The notes under the pieces are model-generated. The model was not told where the DNA came from. It ran no database searches and worked only from the letters and a program-made list of their open reading frames with translations. The position numbers were made by a program, and so were the translations under genes. DNA of 21,491 nucleotides, from positions 1-21,491 of the forward strand of contig JAZNWU010000034.1 of NCBI GenBank assembly GCA_045593555.1, written 5' to 3'. Shown here one piece after another: positions 1-6,533 of this stretch. The number at the start of each line of letters is the position of its first letter. Position 1 is the stretch's first letter. The DNA is from Fimenecus sp045593555. GTDB taxonomy: Bacteria; Bacillota; Clostridia; Oscillospirales; Acutalibacteraceae.

Positions 1-2
1 GG

Positions 3-142
3 AGGCTTCTCCTTGAGGAGAAGCTGTCTGCGAAGCAGACTGATGAGGTGTAGATTGCGATAGCAACCGTTAATAAATATAACATTTCACCTTTCCACCT
101 CATCCGTCATCTACGGTGACACCTTCCCCTCAAGGGGAAGGC
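3..142. repeat. Modular palindromic intergenic repeat, left copy
   Basis: Non-coding run of small hairpins: GCTTCTCC/GGAGAAGC (5-12 with 17-24, loop TTGA), GTCTGC/GCAGAC (26-31 with 35-40), an imperfect GATTGC/GCAACC (53-58 with 63-68), and CCTTCCCCT/AGGGGAAGG (122-130 with 133-141). The GATGAGGTG at 42-50 returns inverted as CACCTCATC at 96-104, so the whole block is a loose inverted repeat of about 70 bp arms. Bases 21-74 recur at 21431-21484 with two mismatches. This looks like the short MITE/REP-like repeats scattered between genes in gut clostridia. No transposase is present, and function is unknown. Confidence 0.75.
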
Positions 143-180
143 AACACCTCGATAAACTCCAATTTGCATATTAAACAACA

Positions 181-206
181 ACAGCGGAGTCGTAAGACCC
201 CGCTGT
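181..206 (-). terminator. Probable terminator of the GH51 gene
   Basis: Hairpin just past the stop codon at 213: ACAGCGG (181-187) pairs with CCGCTGT (200-206), and GTC (189-191) with GAC (196-198), leaving a 4 nt loop and one mismatch. Read on the minus strand it is followed by TGTTGTTGTTTAAT, a broken U-rich tract. It lies on the correct side of the minus-strand gene to act as its terminator. The imperfect U-run makes it moderate rather than strong. Confidence 0.65.
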
Positions 207-212
207 ACATTG

Positions 213-2984
213 TTATTTTGTTTTAAGTCTGATACTTGTTACCGAATATGCAGGCATTGTATAGTTGAACTGATTTGAGAATCCGTCAAGTGTGAATTCT
301 TTCATAATACAATCTTCTTCAGCACCAAGAATATTGTCATTCTTGAGTGAGTCACCTGCCACCTGATTAATTACTGCTGTACCTTGAATATTTGCATTAT
401 CAATATTAACTGCTACTGTACTTGCCTTTTCAGTTACATTGACAAGCTTGATGATGATGTCACCATTGTCAGCGTTACTTACTACTGTATATGCATTTGA
501 AGTAGCCTTTACACCGAAATCATAATCGAAGTAAAGTTCACCGTCGATATATCCCTTAACACGAGCACCGTCAACAACAAGTTTAATTTCGTAAGTTCTG
601 CCTGTTTCGATTGTAATATCCTTTACAGTACCAACAATCTTATCAGTTTTTGCACCTGCGTCAATTTTCTGAAGTGCAGAAAGTGTATTGCCCCAACCGC
701 CGATATTCCAGAAATAGTTGTTATCAATATCCTTAACTGCAAATGGGATAATAAATCCTTCGCCACCGTCAAGCTTTGTTGCCTCAACTGTCATTGTGTA
801 GTTATCCCAGCTTGTATCACCAAAATATGCAACACTACCTGTGTTTGAATAGTTCATAGCTGTTGTTGTGTTTACAAGAGCACCTTTTCTAACCTTCCAA
901 TCACCATCAGATGCGAAATTCCAATCACGCTTTGCAAATGCTGTATTGAACTTTTCATGTGCAAGCTTTTCACCTGTTTCGTTATCTGTAACGATAAGGT
1001 TATCGAACTTTGCTGATGTGTACCATGTACCAACACCAACTGCACCTGAAATCACTTTTTCAGTAACTTCTGCACCTGTAAATGTGTGATTAAGAACTGC
1101 TGAACCCTGATTTCTTGAGAAAAGCTTCTGAACATAATAGTTGATTGAGCCTGTTACCTGATGATTATTGAACCAGATAAGGTCAGGTGACCAATGAGTT
1201 GCTGTAAGGTTGCCGAAAAGTGGTGCATAAGCAGCCATTTCAACGATATCACCGTTTCTTTCAAGGCCTGTCATATATGCAGCCTCTGAAAGTGCCGAAT
1301 TGAGAGTATTGCTCCAGGAAGCATACTCGCCAACAAATACTTTAAGTCCACCACCATAAATGGTATCAGTCATATTTGCTACATTTCTCTTGTAGTTATC
1401 TTCGTCATAATAATCTGCATTTTCCAAGAACCATGATGGGTCATTGTAATAATGATGGTCGGTTGCTGCTGCAAAATCAGAAGCATCCTGTGAACCCATC
1501 TTATCAAGTTCACTCTTTGCATATTCATATGATGCAAGATAATCCTGACCACTGATACCGTCATCTACACCTGAAGAATAGATAAGTTCAAGACCCTCGT
1601 AAAGTTCAGGATTATTTGCCTTTGCTTCATTAAATGACTTAAGGAAAACAGAATATCTGTCGAAATAATCCTGTCCCCAATTTTCGTTACCGATACAGAT
1701 ATATTTAAGTTCAAATGGTTCTTCGTGACCTAAATCAACACGAACTTTACCCCAAGTTGTATTTTCGTCACCACGGCAGAACTCAATAAGGTCGTGCATA
1801 TCCTGAACATACTGTTTGAATTCAGCACTATCCATTGAAATAGCACCTTTACCTCTTGCCTGACAGTAAAGACCTGCATTAATAACCGGAACACCAACAG
1901 CACCAATATCCTCTGCAAGCTGGAAATACTCGAAGAATCCTAAACCATAAGACATAAAACAAGGTAACTGGTCATCAGTAATACTTACATTTGTCCAGAG
2001 GTTTGTTCCCTGTGTTCTTACTGCTACATCACCATATTTACCGTTAAATTCAAGTGGAAGACCATTATTGCCAACACCAAGTGAATCTTTCCAGTTATAT
2101 GCTGTTGCATAGTCATAACCTTCAATAGCACAACCACCGGGGAAACGAAGGAATTTAGGTTCAAGTTCCTCAAGAAGCTTACACATATCAGCTCTTAAGC
2201 CATTTTCTCTGTTTTTATATGTATTTTCAGGGAAAAGCGAAATCATATCAAAGTATGCTTCACCATTATCAATAAGCACCTGTAATGTTACATTTTCATG
2301 TGCAGTTATGGTTGATGTGAGTGTTGTTGTATATTTTGTCCACTCATTTGATGTTGCAGGAACAACACTTGATGCCACAACATTTCCGTTTACTGCAAGG
2401 TTTAGATAGAAATTACCTGTATAGCCTTTCTTTGACTTTGCATAGAAAGACATATTGTAATTTTCACCTTCTGTAATGCTCATTCCGTCAAGGAAACCAC
2501 TATTTTCAACACCTGCTGTACCTTCTGTTGCATTGTTGACAATAAGATAATGAGGATTGTTCTCATTGAGAGAATGGTTAGGAAGATAGTCAACCTTAAG
2601 GTTTGCACCATTTACTGCTGACCAACGATAAAGCTCATCATCCTGTGCAAGATAATTGTACTCGAATGAACGGTTAACAACCATTTCTGCATAAAGACCA
2701 CCGTCTGCTGCAAAGTTGATATCCTCAAAGAATGCACCGAAAAGCAAATCACTTATATCGTGAATTTCATCCCCTGCATCAATGTTAAGAGAATATGCAC
2801 CGTTTGTGTCATATTCTGTTACGGTATTAGCACCTGTATTATCAACGACGATTTCAAAATCTTCTGTTGAGCCACCACCGTTATCGCCACCACCATTACC
2901 ACCGATTGAACAGGCAGTAAGTGTTGTGAGGCACATTGCAATTGCCATTACAACGCATATAAATTTGATTTCTGATTTAGTCAT
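213..2984 (-). CDS. Secreted lipoprotein alpha-L-arabinofuranosidase, GH51
   Basis: Removes terminal alpha-L-arabinofuranosyl residues from arabinoxylan or arabinan at the cell surface (family knowledge). The 923-residue product begins with a lipoprotein signal peptide (hydrophobic stretch about 8-22, lipobox LTAC with Cys25), then a Gly/Asn-rich linker (about 28-40). A CBM4/9-like beta-sandwich lies at about 105-250 and the GH51 barrel at about 262-620. The general acid/base is Glu434 in IGNENWG and the nucleophile Glu553 in VFVGEYAS. A laminin-G/DUF1080-like domain (about 645-850) seems to be inserted within the C-terminal arabinofuranosidase domain, which resumes at about 850-923. It is monocistronic, with its own near-consensus promoter (3019-3047) and a GAGAGGAAAAGG ribosome-binding region. 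It is divergent from a Fur-family gene. Exact substrate is unknown; the family and both catalytic residues are clear. Confidence 0.92.
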   Translation of the reverse strand: MTKSEIKFICVVMAIAMCLTTLTACSIGGNGGGDNGGGSTEDFEIVVDNTGANTVTEYDTNGAYSLNIDAGDEIHDISDLLFGAFFEDINFAADGGLYAEMVVNRSFEYNYLAQDDELYRWSAVNGANLKVDYLPNHSLNENNPHYLIVNNATEGTAGVENSGFLDGMSITEGENYNMSFYAKSKKGYTGNFYLNLAVNGNVVASSVVPATSNEWTKYTTTLTSTITAHENVTLQVLIDNGEAYFDMISLFPENTYKNRENGLRADMCKLLEELEPKFLRFPGGCAIEGYDYATAYNWKDSLGVGNNGLPLEFNGKYGDVAVRTQGTNLWTNVSITDDQLPCFMSYGLGFFEYFQLAEDIGAVGVPVINAGLYCQARGKGAISMDSAEFKQYVQDMHDLIEFCRGDENTTWGKVRVDLGHEEPFELKYICIGNENWGQDYFDRYSVFLKSFNEAKANNPELYEGLELIYSSGVDDGISGQDYLASYEYAKSELDKMGSQDASDFAAATDHHYYNDPSWFLENADYYDEDNYKRNVANMTDTIYGGGLKVFVGEYASWSNTLNSALSEAAYMTGLERNGDIVEMAAYAPLFGNLTATHWSPDLIWFNNHQVTGSINYYVQKLFSRNQGSAVLNHTFTGAEVTEKVISGAVGVGTWYTSAKFDNLIVTDNETGEKLAHEKFNTAFAKRDWNFASDGDWKVRKGALVNTTTAMNYSNTGSVAYFGDTSWDNYTMTVEATKLDGGEGFIIPFAVKDIDNNYFWNIGGWGNTLSALQKIDAGAKTDKIVGTVKDITIETGRTYEIKLVVDGARVKGYIDGELYFDYDFGVKATSNAYTVVSNADNGDIIIKLVNVTEKASTVAVNIDNANIQGTAVINQVAGDSLKNDNILGAEEDCIMKEFTLDGFSNQFNYTMPAYSVTSIRLKTK

Positions 2985-3018
2985 AGCCTTTTCCTCTCAA
3001 ACTGGACATATTTTCTTA

Positions 3019-3047
3019 ATTATATAAAAATTTAAAATTGTAGTCAA
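3019..3047 (-). promoter_or_regulatory. Sigma-A promoter of the GH51 gene
   Basis: On the minus strand, TTGACT (3047-3042) and TATAAT (3024-3019) are separated by exactly 17 bp, one mismatch from consensus. Transcription would start near 3012, giving a leader of about 28 nt. The -35 is back-to-back with the promoter of the Fur-family gene. Confidence 0.8.
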
Positions 3048-3060
3048 TATTTGCAAATAT
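3047..3060. promoter_or_regulatory. Perfect 14 bp palindrome between divergent promoters
   Basis: ATATTTG followed by CAAATAT is a gapless perfect palindrome. It lies between the -35 of the minus-strand GH51 promoter (overlapping it by one base) and the -35 of the plus-strand Fur-family promoter, 5 bp away. This placement suits an operator or activator site serving both. The region is AT-rich, so a chance palindrome is possible, but the length and position are striking. The cognate regulator is unknown. Confidence 0.5.
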
Positions 3061-3065
3061 AAAAG

Positions 3066-3094
3066 TTGACAAATTCATATTTTAAATATATAAT
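3066..3094 (+). promoter_or_regulatory. Consensus sigma-A promoter of the metalloregulator operon
   Basis: TTGACA (3066-3071), a 17 bp spacer and TATAAT (3089-3094) match the consensus at all 12 positions. The expected start is near 3101, inside the Fur-like box. A perfect core promoter implies strong basal expression that must be held down by a repressor. Confidence 0.88.
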
Positions 3095-3095
3095 T

Positions 3096-3120
3096 TGAAA
3101 CTGAATTTCAAATTCAGTTT
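3096..3120 (+). promoter_or_regulatory. Fur-family 7-1-7-like operator and longer inverted repeat
   Basis: TGAAACT-G-AATTTCA (3096-3110) fits the 7-1-7 layout of Fur/Zur/PerR boxes (family consensus TGATAATnATTATCA), with 6 of 7 arm positions symmetric. Overlapping it is a longer perfect inverted repeat, AAACTGAATT (3098-3107) and AATTCAGTTT (3111-3120) around TCA. It starts 1 bp after the -10 and covers the predicted transcription start, so a bound dimer would block initiation. The Fur-family protein encoded 18 bp downstream is the obvious candidate ligand (inference). In RNA the long repeat could also form a weak hairpin. Confidence 0.65.
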
Positions 3121-3137
3121 TATGAAAGGTAAAATTT

Positions 3138-3536
3138 ATGAATTACGAAACAAAGCAAAGTAAATTAGTTTATGATTTTTTAGAAGAAAATTCTCAAAAG
3201 CATTTTTCTGCTGAAGAAGTATATTTTGCAATCAAAGCAAATGGTGACAATATTGGCAGAACTACTGTTTATCGTCATCTGGACAGACTTGTTGAAGAAC
3301 ATAAGGTAAGAAAATTTTCATCAGGCGATAACAATGCTTGTTGTTATCAGTTTGAAAATGAAAATTGTCACAATCATTATCATTTAAGATGCTCTTCCTG
3401 TGGCACTTTGATACATACTGAATGTGATTTTCTTGATAAGCTTTCACAGCATATTTTTAATGACCATAATTTTAAGATTGACGGCTCAAAAACTGTCCTT
3501 TATGGCATTTGCAAGCATTGTGAGGTGGCTGAATAA
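3138..3536 (+). CDS. Fur-family metal-responsive transcriptional repressor
   Basis: A 132-residue regulator of the Fur/Zur/PerR superfamily, which binds 7-1-7 palindromes when loaded with metal. An N-terminal winged helix (about 8-60) carries the recognition motif GRTTVYRHLDRL (40-51). The dimer domain carries a His-rich stretch with His78, His80 and His82. Two CxxC pairs (Cys85/Cys88 and Cys125/Cys128) form the structural zinc site. The N-terminus is short, as in clostridial family members. The stop TAA shares its last base with the ATG of the downstream metal exporter, so the two are translationally coupled. That points to sensing of the exported metal and to autoregulation through the box at 3096-3120. 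Residues alone do not separate Zur, Fur, PerR or Mur; the exporter partner favours excess-metal sensing. Confidence 0.9.
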   Translation: MNYETKQSKLVYDFLEENSQKHFSAEEVYFAIKANGDNIGRTTVYRHLDRLVEEHKVRKFSSGDNNACCYQFENENCHNHYHLRCSSCGTLIHTECDFLDKLSQHIFNDHNFKIDGSKTVLYGICKHCEVAE

Positions 3537-4438
3537 TGACTTTGTTGCACGCACATTCACATGCAGAAGTACCGATTTATTCAGTAAGCGGTATTTTTGA
3601 TGTTCTTTCAGAGGCAGTAATTGATACTTTAAAGATACTCCCATTTTTGTTTGTCGCATTTCTTGTAATTGAGTTTCTTGAACACAAGGCACATGACAAA
3701 GTCAAGCATCTTTTCACTCGTGCAGGTTCGGCAGGGCCTTTAATCGGCACATTACTCGGTTGCATCCCACAATGTGGATTTTCCGTTATGTGTTCAAATC
3801 TTTATTCAAGTGGAATAATTACTCTTGGAACTCTCGTTGCTGTTTTTCTTTCAACATCTGACGAAGCAGTTGTTTTACTTGCAACTGCTCATAATGGCAG
3901 TCATGAAATTTCCAGACTTATCGTTACAAAAATAGTAATTGCGTTGATTTTTGGTTACGGGATTTATTTCATTGAAAAGAAATTACACAAAGAGCATCAT
4001 CACCATCATTCCCATGATTTATGTGAACATGACCATTGTGGTTGTGAAGAAAATGGTGGTATTTTAAAACCTGCACTTATTCACACAATTAAAGTCTTCG
4101 GATTTTTATTTTTGTTCACTGTTTTAATCGACCTTTTTGTTGCATTCGTTGGAACGGACAGATTATCTCACATTTTACTTTCCGATTCAGTTTTCCAACC
4201 ATTACTCTCTGCAATAATCGGATTTATACCAAACTGTGCGTCCTCAATTCTCTTGACACAACTTTATATTGAAGGTACTTTAAGTTTTGGTGCTTTGATT
4301 GCAGGACTTTGCACAAATGCTGGTGCAGGAATGCTCATATTATTCCGTGATAAAACAAGATTTAAAGAGAATCTTAAGGTTATCGGAATAATGTATCTCT
4401 GTGCTATAATACCCGGAATCATTTTACACTTGATTTGA
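3536..4438 (+). CDS. Putative 10-TM heavy-metal exporter, ArsP_2 (DUF2899) type
   Basis: A 300-residue polytopic membrane protein resembling the ArsP_2 / putative manganese transporter family. Two related halves are visible: 69-115 (GCIPQC at 75-80) and 223-269 (GFIPNC at 229-234), each with a G-x-I-P-x-C motif before a helix pair, offset by 154 residues. They are separated by a hydrophilic loop (about 147-175) very rich in metal ligands: His151, a run of five His at 154-158, His160, Cys163, His165, His167, Cys168 and Cys170. The N-terminus also has three His (HAHSHA). The ATG overlaps the regulator's stop codon by one base. The role is inferred as export of a divalent metal (Zn, Mn or similar) under Fur-family control. 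Substrate and direction are not proven, and the family name refers to arsenic only by homology. Confidence 0.78.
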   Translation: MTLLHAHSHAEVPIYSVSGIFDVLSEAVIDTLKILPFLFVAFLVIEFLEHKAHDKVKHLFTRAGSAGPLIGTLLGCIPQCGFSVMCSNLYSSGIITLGTLVAVFLSTSDEAVVLLATAHNGSHEISRLIVTKIVIALIFGYGIYFIEKKLHKEHHHHHSHDLCEHDHCGCEENGGILKPALIHTIKVFGFLFLFTVLIDLFVAFVGTDRLSHILLSDSVFQPLLSAIIGFIPNCASSILLTQLYIEGTLSFGALIAGLCTNAGAGMLILFRDKTRFKENLKVIGIMYLCAIIPGIILHLI

Positions 4439-4448
4439 CAAAAAGTTC

Positions 4449-4477
4449 TTTACTTTCAAGTTTTAATGTGTTAAAAT
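4449..4477 (+). promoter_or_regulatory. Probable sigma-A promoter of the yerC-hslO operon
   Basis: TTTACT (4449-4454), 17 bp, TAAAAT (4472-4477). It gives a leader of about 45 nt ending in a strong TTTGGAGGT ribosome-binding site before the ATG at 4529. A perfect TTGACA at 4435-4440 has no good -10 at 16-18 bp, so I prefer this pair. Confidence 0.55.
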
Positions 4478-4528
4478 TTAAAAAGATAGGGTGACAGAGA
4501 TAATCCTAATCTTTGGAGGTTTATAAAA

Positions 4529-4816
4529 ATGGGAATTGAATTTAAAAATGACAATACGGAATTTCTTGTTAAATGCATTATGCAGTTAAAGAATGAAGAA
4601 GAATGTTACAACTTTTTTCAGGACCTTTGCACTGTAACTGAATTTCACGCTATGGCACAGCGTTGTGTTGTTGCAAAAATGCTCTCTGATAAGAAAGTTT
4701 ATAATGAAATCGTTAAGTCTACAGGTGCTTCAACAGCAACTATCAGCCGTGTTAACCGTTCACTTCAGTATGGTGCTGACGGTTATGAAAAGATTTTCCA
4801 AAGAGTTGAAGAATGA
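4529..4816 (+). CDS. YerC/YecD family TrpR-like DNA-binding protein
   Basis: A 95-residue all-helical protein of the YerC/YecD family, which shares the TrpR repressor fold. The helix-turn-helix is visible at about 55-80 (VYNEIVKSTGASTATISRVNRSL), where an STATISR recognition helix follows the turn. The length is typical of the family. Its natural target and ligand are not generally known, and Trp sensing should not be assumed. It has a strong SD (GGAGG, 4516-4520). It is the first gene of a three-gene set and overlaps the methyltransferase start by 4 bp (ATGA), so the products are probably made in similar amounts. The leader is a possible site of autoregulation, but I could not pick out a clean operator. 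Confidence 0.87.
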   Translation: MGIEFKNDNTEFLVKCIMQLKNEEECYNFFQDLCTVTEFHAMAQRCVVAKMLSDKKVYNEIVKSTGASTATISRVNRSLQYGADGYEKIFQRVEE

Positions 4817-5586
4817 GTTACGATATTTTTTCTTACAGTTATGACATTTTGACTGAAAATGTTGAATATGAAAAAATTGCCCATAAAGTATGCTCTCTGT
4901 TACACAAAAACGGTGTTGACGGAGGGCTTTTGCTTGACCTTGGGTGTGGAACGGGAACTCTTTCATTTTTATTGGAAAAATCAGGATATGATATCATCGG
5001 TGTAGATGCCAGTGAAGATATGCTCATGGTGGCAAATGAAAAGAAATATGAGGAAGAGTCCTCTGCTATGTTCCTTTGCCAGAAGGCTGAAGAACTTGAC
5101 CTTTTCGGTACTATTGATTGTGCAGTTTCCTGTCTGGACACAATAAATCATATTGACAGCCTTGAAAAAGTCGAAAAAGCATTTTCCCTTGTTTCTTTGT
5201 TTATGAATATGAACGGAATATTCATTTTCGATATGAATACTCCGTATAAGCACGAGAAAATTCTCGGCAATAACACCTTTATTTATGATATGGATGAGGT
5301 TTACTGTGCATGGCAGAATACTCTTGATAAGGAAAATCAGAGAACCAATATTGACCTTGACTTTTTTATAAAAAATGAAGACGATGAGTGTTATGAAAGA
5401 TACAGTGAAAGTTTTTCTGAATTCATTTACAATATTGATGACATAATCGATATAATAAAAAAATGTGGCTTCACACTTGTTGAAATGAGTGATGATTACA
5501 GTGAAAATCCTGTAAATGAAACCACCGAAAGAATTACTTTTGTAGTCAAAAAAACGAAAACAATTTTTAAGGATGAACTGAAATGA
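4813..5586 (+). CDS. Class I SAM-dependent methyltransferase, substrate unknown
   Basis: A 257-residue Rossmann-fold methyltransferase. Motif I is LDLGCGTG (41-48), the acidic end of strand 2 is Asp65 in GVDAS, and a DCAVSCLDTINH stretch (102-113) corresponds to the motif IV region. The C-terminal half is acidic with beta strands and could form a substrate cap. The UbiE/MenG-like fold gives no specific substrate. The gene overlaps YerC by 4 bp at its start and hslO by 4 bp at its end, so it is firmly part of the operon. A role in small-molecule or protein methylation is possible, but nothing here decides it. Confidence 0.85.
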   Translation: MSYDIFSYSYDILTENVEYEKIAHKVCSLLHKNGVDGGLLLDLGCGTGTLSFLLEKSGYDIIGVDASEDMLMVANEKKYEEESSAMFLCQKAEELDLFGTIDCAVSCLDTINHIDSLEKVEKAFSLVSLFMNMNGIFIFDMNTPYKHEKILGNNTFIYDMDEVYCAWQNTLDKENQRTNIDLDFFIKNEDDECYERYSESFSEFIYNIDDIIDIIKKCGFTLVEMSDDYSENPVNETTERITFVVKKTKTIFKDELK

Positions 5587-6464
5587 ACGAATTAGTAAGA
5601 ATGATTTCCGAAGACGGTACTCTCTACTGTCTTGCACTTAACTCAACTGAAATGGTCAGAGAAATGCAGAAAACTCACAACACATCAAAAGTATGCTCTG
5701 CTGCTCTTGGCAGACTTATCACAGGCGCATCAATGATGGGTGCACTCTTAAAAGGCGATAAGGACACACTTACACTTAAAATAAGTGGTGGCGGACCTGC
5801 ATCACCTGTTGTTGCAGTTGCAAATTCAAAGGGTCAGGTTAAAGGCTATATTGGTGATTCAAGAGTCAATCTCCCACTTAACAATAAAGGCAAACTTGAT
5901 GTTTCAGGTGCTGTTGGTAAAGACGGTTTCCTGACAGTTATCAAGGACTTAGGCATGAAAGAACCATACTGTGCACAGACACCTATTATTTCAGGTGAAA
6001 TTGCAGAAGATATTACTGCATATTATGCAACAAGTGAACAGACTCCTACTGTTTGTGCTTTAGGTGTACTTGTTGACCCTGAAACAGAAAATGTGCTTCT
6101 GGCAGGTGGATTTTTAATTCAGTTACTTCCTACTGCAGGTGAAGATACAATTTCACTTGTTGAAAAAAGCCTTGAAGACATCAAACCTGTTACAACAATG
6201 CTTGCTGAAGGACTTACTCCTGAAGAAATCTGTAAAACTGTTCTTTCAGAATTCCCTATGCAACTCCTTGATACTCAGACTGTTGAATACAGATGCGATT
6301 GCAGTACGGAAAGAGTAACAAGGGCACTTATCAGTGCAGGAGAAGAAGGACTTCGTGAAATGGCAGAGGATGAAAAAACAGAAGTTTGTTGTCATTTCTG
6401 TAATAAAAAATACATCTTCTCAAGAGAGAAAATTTTAAAGCTCTTAAAAGAAGCAAGCAAATAA
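5583..6464 (+). CDS. hslO: Hsp33 redox-regulated chaperone
   Basis: A holdase chaperone that is inactive with zinc bound and is switched on by oxidative unfolding in the cytoplasm. The product is 293 residues, the usual length. The N-terminal core includes the Gly-rich KISGGGP (67-73) and the GYIGDSRVNLPL strand region (88-99). The C-terminal switch has all four zinc cysteines: C-x-C at 238/240 and C-x-x-C at 270/273, with one extra Cys at 269. The start overlaps the methyltransferase stop by 4 bp (ATGA). It ends the operon at a strong bidirectional terminator. Family assignment is very secure. Confidence 0.96.
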   Translation: MNELVRMISEDGTLYCLALNSTEMVREMQKTHNTSKVCSAALGRLITGASMMGALLKGDKDTLTLKISGGGPASPVVAVANSKGQVKGYIGDSRVNLPLNNKGKLDVSGAVGKDGFLTVIKDLGMKEPYCAQTPIISGEIAEDITAYYATSEQTPTVCALGVLVDPETENVLLAGGFLIQLLPTAGEDTISLVEKSLEDIKPVTTMLAEGLTPEEICKTVLSEFPMQLLDTQTVEYRCDCSTERVTRALISAGEEGLREMAEDEKTEVCCHFCNKKYIFSREKILKLLKEASK

Positions 6465-6488
6465 TGAGTAATACATTATTCATCAAAA

Positions 6489-6516
6489 AAGGACAGACTG
6501 TTTAAAGTCTGTCCTT
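6489..6516. terminator. Bidirectional intrinsic terminator between hslO and ilvE
   Basis: An 11 bp perfect stem, AAGGACAGACT (6489-6499) with AGTCTGTCCTT (6506-6516), and a 6 nt loop. It is followed on the plus strand by a T-rich run (6519-6531). On the minus strand it is followed by the complement of the A-run at 6485-6490. It serves both convergent genes. Confidence 0.93.
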
Positions 6517-6533
6517 GATTTTTTTGTTTTTAA

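Noticed and set aside
1..142. CRISPR array
   Set aside because: The palindromic units are not evenly spaced direct repeats with unique spacers, and there are no cas genes.
3098..3120. Intrinsic attenuator hairpin in the metalloregulator leader
   Set aside because: The stem is AT-rich with only a short T-run after it; its place over the start site fits a DNA operator better.
4435..4440. Perfect TTGACA as the -35 of the yerC operon
   Set aside because: No reasonable -10 lies 16-18 bp downstream; the TTTACT/TAAAAT pair fits better.
4490..4520. Possible palindromic operator (GATAATCCTAATC) in the yerC leader
   Set aside because: Only about 8 of 13 positions are symmetric, not better than chance in AT-rich sequence.
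4981..5637. A 218-codon open frame on the minus strand, antisense to the methyltransferase
   Set aside because: It lacks a ribosome-binding site and recognisable domains, is rich in Phe/Ile/Tyr as expected from reverse-reading an AT-rich gene, and the opposite strand encodes a clear SAM methyltransferase.
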